Positions 8,014-9,947 of a stretch of 9,947 bases of DNA are shown here, in pieces. Under the pieces are notes generated by a model that worked only from the letters and a program-made list of their open reading frames with translations, did no database searches and was not told the DNA's origin. Each line of letters starts with the position of its first letter. Positions within the stretch are counted from its first letter, which is position 1. Position numbers and translations under genes: made by a program. This DNA comes from Rhodospirillales bacterium. GTDB taxonomy: Bacteria > Pseudomonadota > Alphaproteobacteria > Rhodospirillales > Casp-alpha2. The stretch is taken from NCBI GenBank assembly GCA_018664265.1, contig JABJOR010000123.1, positions 1 through 9,947 of the forward strand. The letters run 5' to 3'.

Positions 8014-8386
8014 TTTTTTTTGACGAGGTGAACAAAACTGTCATATTTACGCGCTTTGAAGTTTCAGATTCAGCAAGGAATGGCAGGTTTGTCAGTTTTG
8101 CTGCGAGTTTTATGTGTTGTTGCAATATGTCCAGGTGTGCAGGTTCTGGAATTCCTTTCACACTGTAAACGATAGGGGCAGACCATCTGTATAAATTGCT
8201 TGTGGTCTCTCCAGGCTCCATTTCATTGCCAAAGACAACAATTTCAAAAAAACGAAATAATTGATCAATAGAAGGTTTGATTGTTGTGTCAGGCGAATTG
8301 ATGTCGTCAGCTTGCGTATAGACGCCATTGGACAAGAACACGAATGTGGTAAAAAATAATCTCGATAAGAGTTTTCCAGGTTTCAT
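8000..8386 (-). CDS. DUF2927 protein, N-terminal part with signal peptide (frameshifted)
   Basis: This 128-codon frame begins with a Sec-type signal peptide: Lys/Arg near the start, hydrophobic LFFTTFVFL (10-18), and a likely cleavage after YTQA at residue 26. The mature part contains the first section of a DUF2927 fold: a helix with DQLFRFFEIVVFGNE (41-55), a YRWSAPIVYSV strand (66-76) and a helix ending in LTNLPF. The frame then runs through the A9 tract and stops a few codons later (tail KKNDDN), just where the remainder of the domain begins in another frame. It therefore looks like the first half of one split gene. It starts 24 bases after the stop of the two-domain exported protein, suggesting an operon. 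Whether the break is real, a sequencing error or bypassed by slippage cannot be told from the sequence alone. Confidence 0.75.
   Translation of the reverse strand: MKPGKLLSRLFFTTFVFLSNGVYTQADDINSPDTTIKPSIDQLFRFFEIVVFGNEMEPGETTSNLYRWSAPIVYSVKGIPEPAHLDILQQHIKLAAKLTNLPFLAESETSKRVNMTVLFTSSKKNDDN
8013..8021 (-). other. A9 homopolymer at the frame break (possible slippage site)
   Basis: Nine consecutive T on the plus strand read as A9 on the coding strand, exactly where the two DUF2927 frames meet. The upstream frame reads TCA AAA AAA AAT GAC; with eight A it would read TCA AAA AAA ATG ACG and continue into the downstream half. Runs of about nine A or T are known sites of RNA polymerase slippage and of replication or sequencing indels. 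Confidence 0.7.
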
Positions 8387-8410
8387 TGTAGAATTTTTGT
8401 ATGGTTTGGG

Positions 8411-9490
8411 TTATTGCGCAGCATGTTCAAACCTCCAGGAGTTTATCATTGTTTCAATGATTGCTTGATTGTCATTAAATCGATCAAGTGGCGCAGAATA
8501 TGTCCAGACATGAACAATATTCCCCGTTGGACGCGGTATGATAATTGACCACTGTCTGTAGGGGAATGAAAGGCGATTAAAATCTGAAATTAACTGAATG
8601 CATTCGATACCAGCAATTATGATATCCCCTCCTCCAACATGGCGAACATCTGGAACGCCGTATGCCATTTGCGTTTTAAGCTGTTGCATGACGGCTTTCG
8701 CCATATGTTGTGGTTGTGCAACAATTGGCGATGTAACGTTCTGTATTGTGATAGCCAATGCGGGAGTTTCATTTTGACTTGGTCCTGTAAAAACAACAGT
8801 AAAGTCATCGGCCTTTCCAATTCTCCAGGTGGCAGGGTAAAGAATTGAATATCCAAATGATACTTCGCTGAATCTTACATATTCGATTTCAGATTGCGTT
8901 GGTTGTGAAACGGCCGCTTGCTGGTTTTGTGTGAGTGTATGCCCTTCAACGGGAGTCGGTTGGAAGCTCGAAAGAATATTTTCAAAGCTTGCAGATACAC
9001 TGGCATATAAATCTGACGGTGTTACGAACATCAAAACATAGTCTTGTTGAGTAGCACGTATGATTATAACACGAGCACGCATTCCTGAACCTTCATATGT
9101 CGCGTCATACGCTTCATACTCTTTGAACATGCGTTTGGTTCCTTTGAGTTTTTGTGACCAGGGTTTATCTTGCCCCAGATATCGCATTTCCAGTTTTGTT
9201 ACTAACTCTTCCAGAGGTGAAGAAGGATTCGCTGTTGCTGATTGAACAGTCATCCCCCAACCAAGCCTTGAGTTGAGAGAAATATCAACGGGTGCCTCTC
9301 TTTCAGTCAGAACAGCGTCCGTTGGAACGTTAAGGGAAAATCCTTTTTTCGGATGGGTGTAAAGTTTTGTTGTTGAGCTAGTGCCTTGATTTAATTGTGT
9401 AGATTGCGCTATTGCATAATCTTGAATTTGAAAGAAGAGTACTGATATCAACACAACGATCAATGTAGATATGATCGTATTTGATTTCAT
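8411..9490 (-). CDS. Exported protein with two PsbP/DUF1795-like domains
   Basis: I choose the ATG at 9490 (359 residues) over an in-frame ATG at 9538. It has an AAGGA box six bases upstream and puts a classic signal peptide at the N-terminus: MKSN, then hydrophobic TIISTLIVVLISVLFF, with a likely cleavage after AIA at residue 28. The longer form has no ribosome binding site. The mature protein seems to hold two related domains: about 43-178 (THPKKGFSLNVP, ending in SFENILSSFQ) and about 204-355 (VSFGYSILYPATWRIG, ending in ETMINSWRFE), joined by a Gln/Thr-rich linker. The strand-P-x-x-W opening and terminal helix plus F are typical of PsbP/DUF1795-like folds. No catalytic motif is visible. 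A periplasmic role is likely, with no lipobox seen. It heads the minus-strand cluster and diverges from fliG. Confidence 0.8.
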   Translation of the reverse strand: MKSNTIISTLIVVLISVLFFQIQDYAIAQSTQLNQGTSSTTKLYTHPKKGFSLNVPTDAVLTEREAPVDISLNSRLGWGMTVQSATANPSSPLEELVTKLEMRYLGQDKPWSQKLKGTKRMFKEYEAYDATYEGSGMRARVIIIRATQQDYVLMFVTPSDLYASVSASFENILSSFQPTPVEGHTLTQNQQAAVSQPTQSEIEYVRFSEVSFGYSILYPATWRIGKADDFTVVFTGPSQNETPALAITIQNVTSPIVAQPQHMAKAVMQQLKTQMAYGVPDVRHVGGGDIIIAGIECIQLISDFNRLSFPYRQWSIIIPRPTGNIVHVWTYSAPLDRFNDNQAIIETMINSWRFEHAAQ

Positions 9491-9496
9491 GAACAT

Positions 9497-9501
9497 TCCT
9501 T
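9497..9501 (-). promoter_or_regulatory. Ribosome binding site selecting the start at 9490
   Basis: The minus strand reads AAGGA, six bases before the ATG at 9490-9488. It decides between this start and the in-frame ATG at 9538, which lacks such a site. Confidence 0.6.
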
Positions 9502-9588
9502 GAAATAAAGATATTGGATTTAATGTTTTCATGATCATATAGAATGTGCATCGTTATGGTTAACAAAGCACTAAAATAAGGTTTTAAG

Positions 9589-9947
9589 ATGGCCATTCGC
9601 GACGATTACCGCAGCATGACAGGACCGCAAAAAGCGGGAACTTTCATGATGGCCATTGGTGCAGAACAATCAGCACGTTTGTTTGAGCGCATGGATGATG
9701 AAGAAATCCGTGAGCTTTCCCAGCATATGTCTTTGCTGGGCAACATTAATGCAACGATCATCGAGCGTTTATTTGTCGAATTTGCTGATCAACTCAGCTC
9801 CGCTGGTGGTCTGGTTGGATCATACGATTCAACGGAACGGTTGTTGCGCTCGTCCCTTGCTGGCGATCGCGTAGGCACCATCATGGAAGAAATTCGCGGC
9901 CCTGCTGGCCGCACCATGTGGGATAAGCTGGGCAATGTAAGCGAAAG
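9589..9947 (+). CDS. fliG: Flagellar motor switch protein FliG (N-terminal part, cut by window)
   Basis: The first 119 codons are visible and the gene runs off the right edge. The opening YRSMTGPQKAGTFMMAIG (7-24), LFERMDDEEIRELSQHMSLLG (about 31-51) and EEIRGPAGRTMWDKLGNVSE match the N-terminal domain of FliG. In the flagellar C-ring this domain binds FliF of the MS ring, while the absent C-terminal domain would face the stator and set torque and rotation direction. The ATG at 9589 has an AAGG box seven bases upstream. The wording of the sequence is closest, from memory, to Rhodospirillales-type FliG. No fliF lies directly upstream; instead a divergent exported-protein gene does, so fliG may start its own transcript. 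This tells us the organism is probably flagellated. Confidence 0.93.
   Translation, partial: MAIRDDYRSMTGPQKAGTFMMAIGAEQSARLFERMDDEEIRELSQHMSLLGNINATIIERLFVEFADQLSSAGGLVGSYDSTERLLRSSLAGDRVGTIMEEIRGPAGRTMWDKLGNVSE

Noticed and set aside
9491..9538. Longer start (ATG at 9538) for the two-domain exported protein
   Set aside because: It adds 16 residues before a good signal peptide and lacks a Shine-Dalgarno sequence, while the ATG at 9490 has AAGGA at ideal spacing.
9539..9588. Sigma-54 or sigma-28 type flagellar promoter upstream of fliG
   Set aside because: The nearest GG/GC pair has wrong spacing for a -24/-12 element, and no sigma-28 style TAAA with GCCGATAA was found.

Overview
The window looks like chromosomal DNA of moderate GC from an alphaproteobacterium. 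The start of a FliG resembling those of Rhodospirillales-type bacteria, a DUF502 membrane protein and a DUF2927 periplasmic protein all fit this. The lineage call is an inference from protein style and was not searched. No RNA gene, insertion sequence, CRISPR array or phage gene was seen.

Layout, left to right. (1) Positions 1-706, minus strand: DUF502 membrane protein, cut by the left window edge. (2) 776-1135, minus: a stand-alone cyclic-nucleotide-binding domain. (3) 1285-1716, plus: a NUDIX hydrolase, diverging from the gene to its left and ending one base before the HlyD gene that converges on it. (4) 1718-7495, minus: a tight three-gene type I secretion block. In transcription order it encodes a 578-residue ABC half-transporter, an 894-residue ABC half-transporter with a peptidase-like C39 domain and a long acidic N-terminal extension, and a HlyD-family membrane fusion protein. 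(5) 7624-8386, minus: a DUF2927 exported protein whose frame is broken at a run of nine A. (6) 8411-9490, minus: an exported protein with two PsbP/DUF1795-like domains. (7) 9589 to the right edge, plus: the start of fliG.

Genes 4 to 6 lie on one strand and may form one or two transcripts, with the 128-base gap at 7496-7623 as the most likely internal break. The two ABC proteins probably form a heterodimer that works with HlyD to move a substrate across both membranes. The substrate and the TolC-like outer-membrane channel are not in the window. The two exported proteins upstream could be envelope accessories, but only position suggests this.

The most interesting points are the shared, strongly altered ABC signature motif in both transporters (MPSGI and MPTSF where LSGGQ is expected), the loss of the H-loop histidine in only one of them, the acidic extension on the other, and the A9 frameshift site in the DUF2927 gene.
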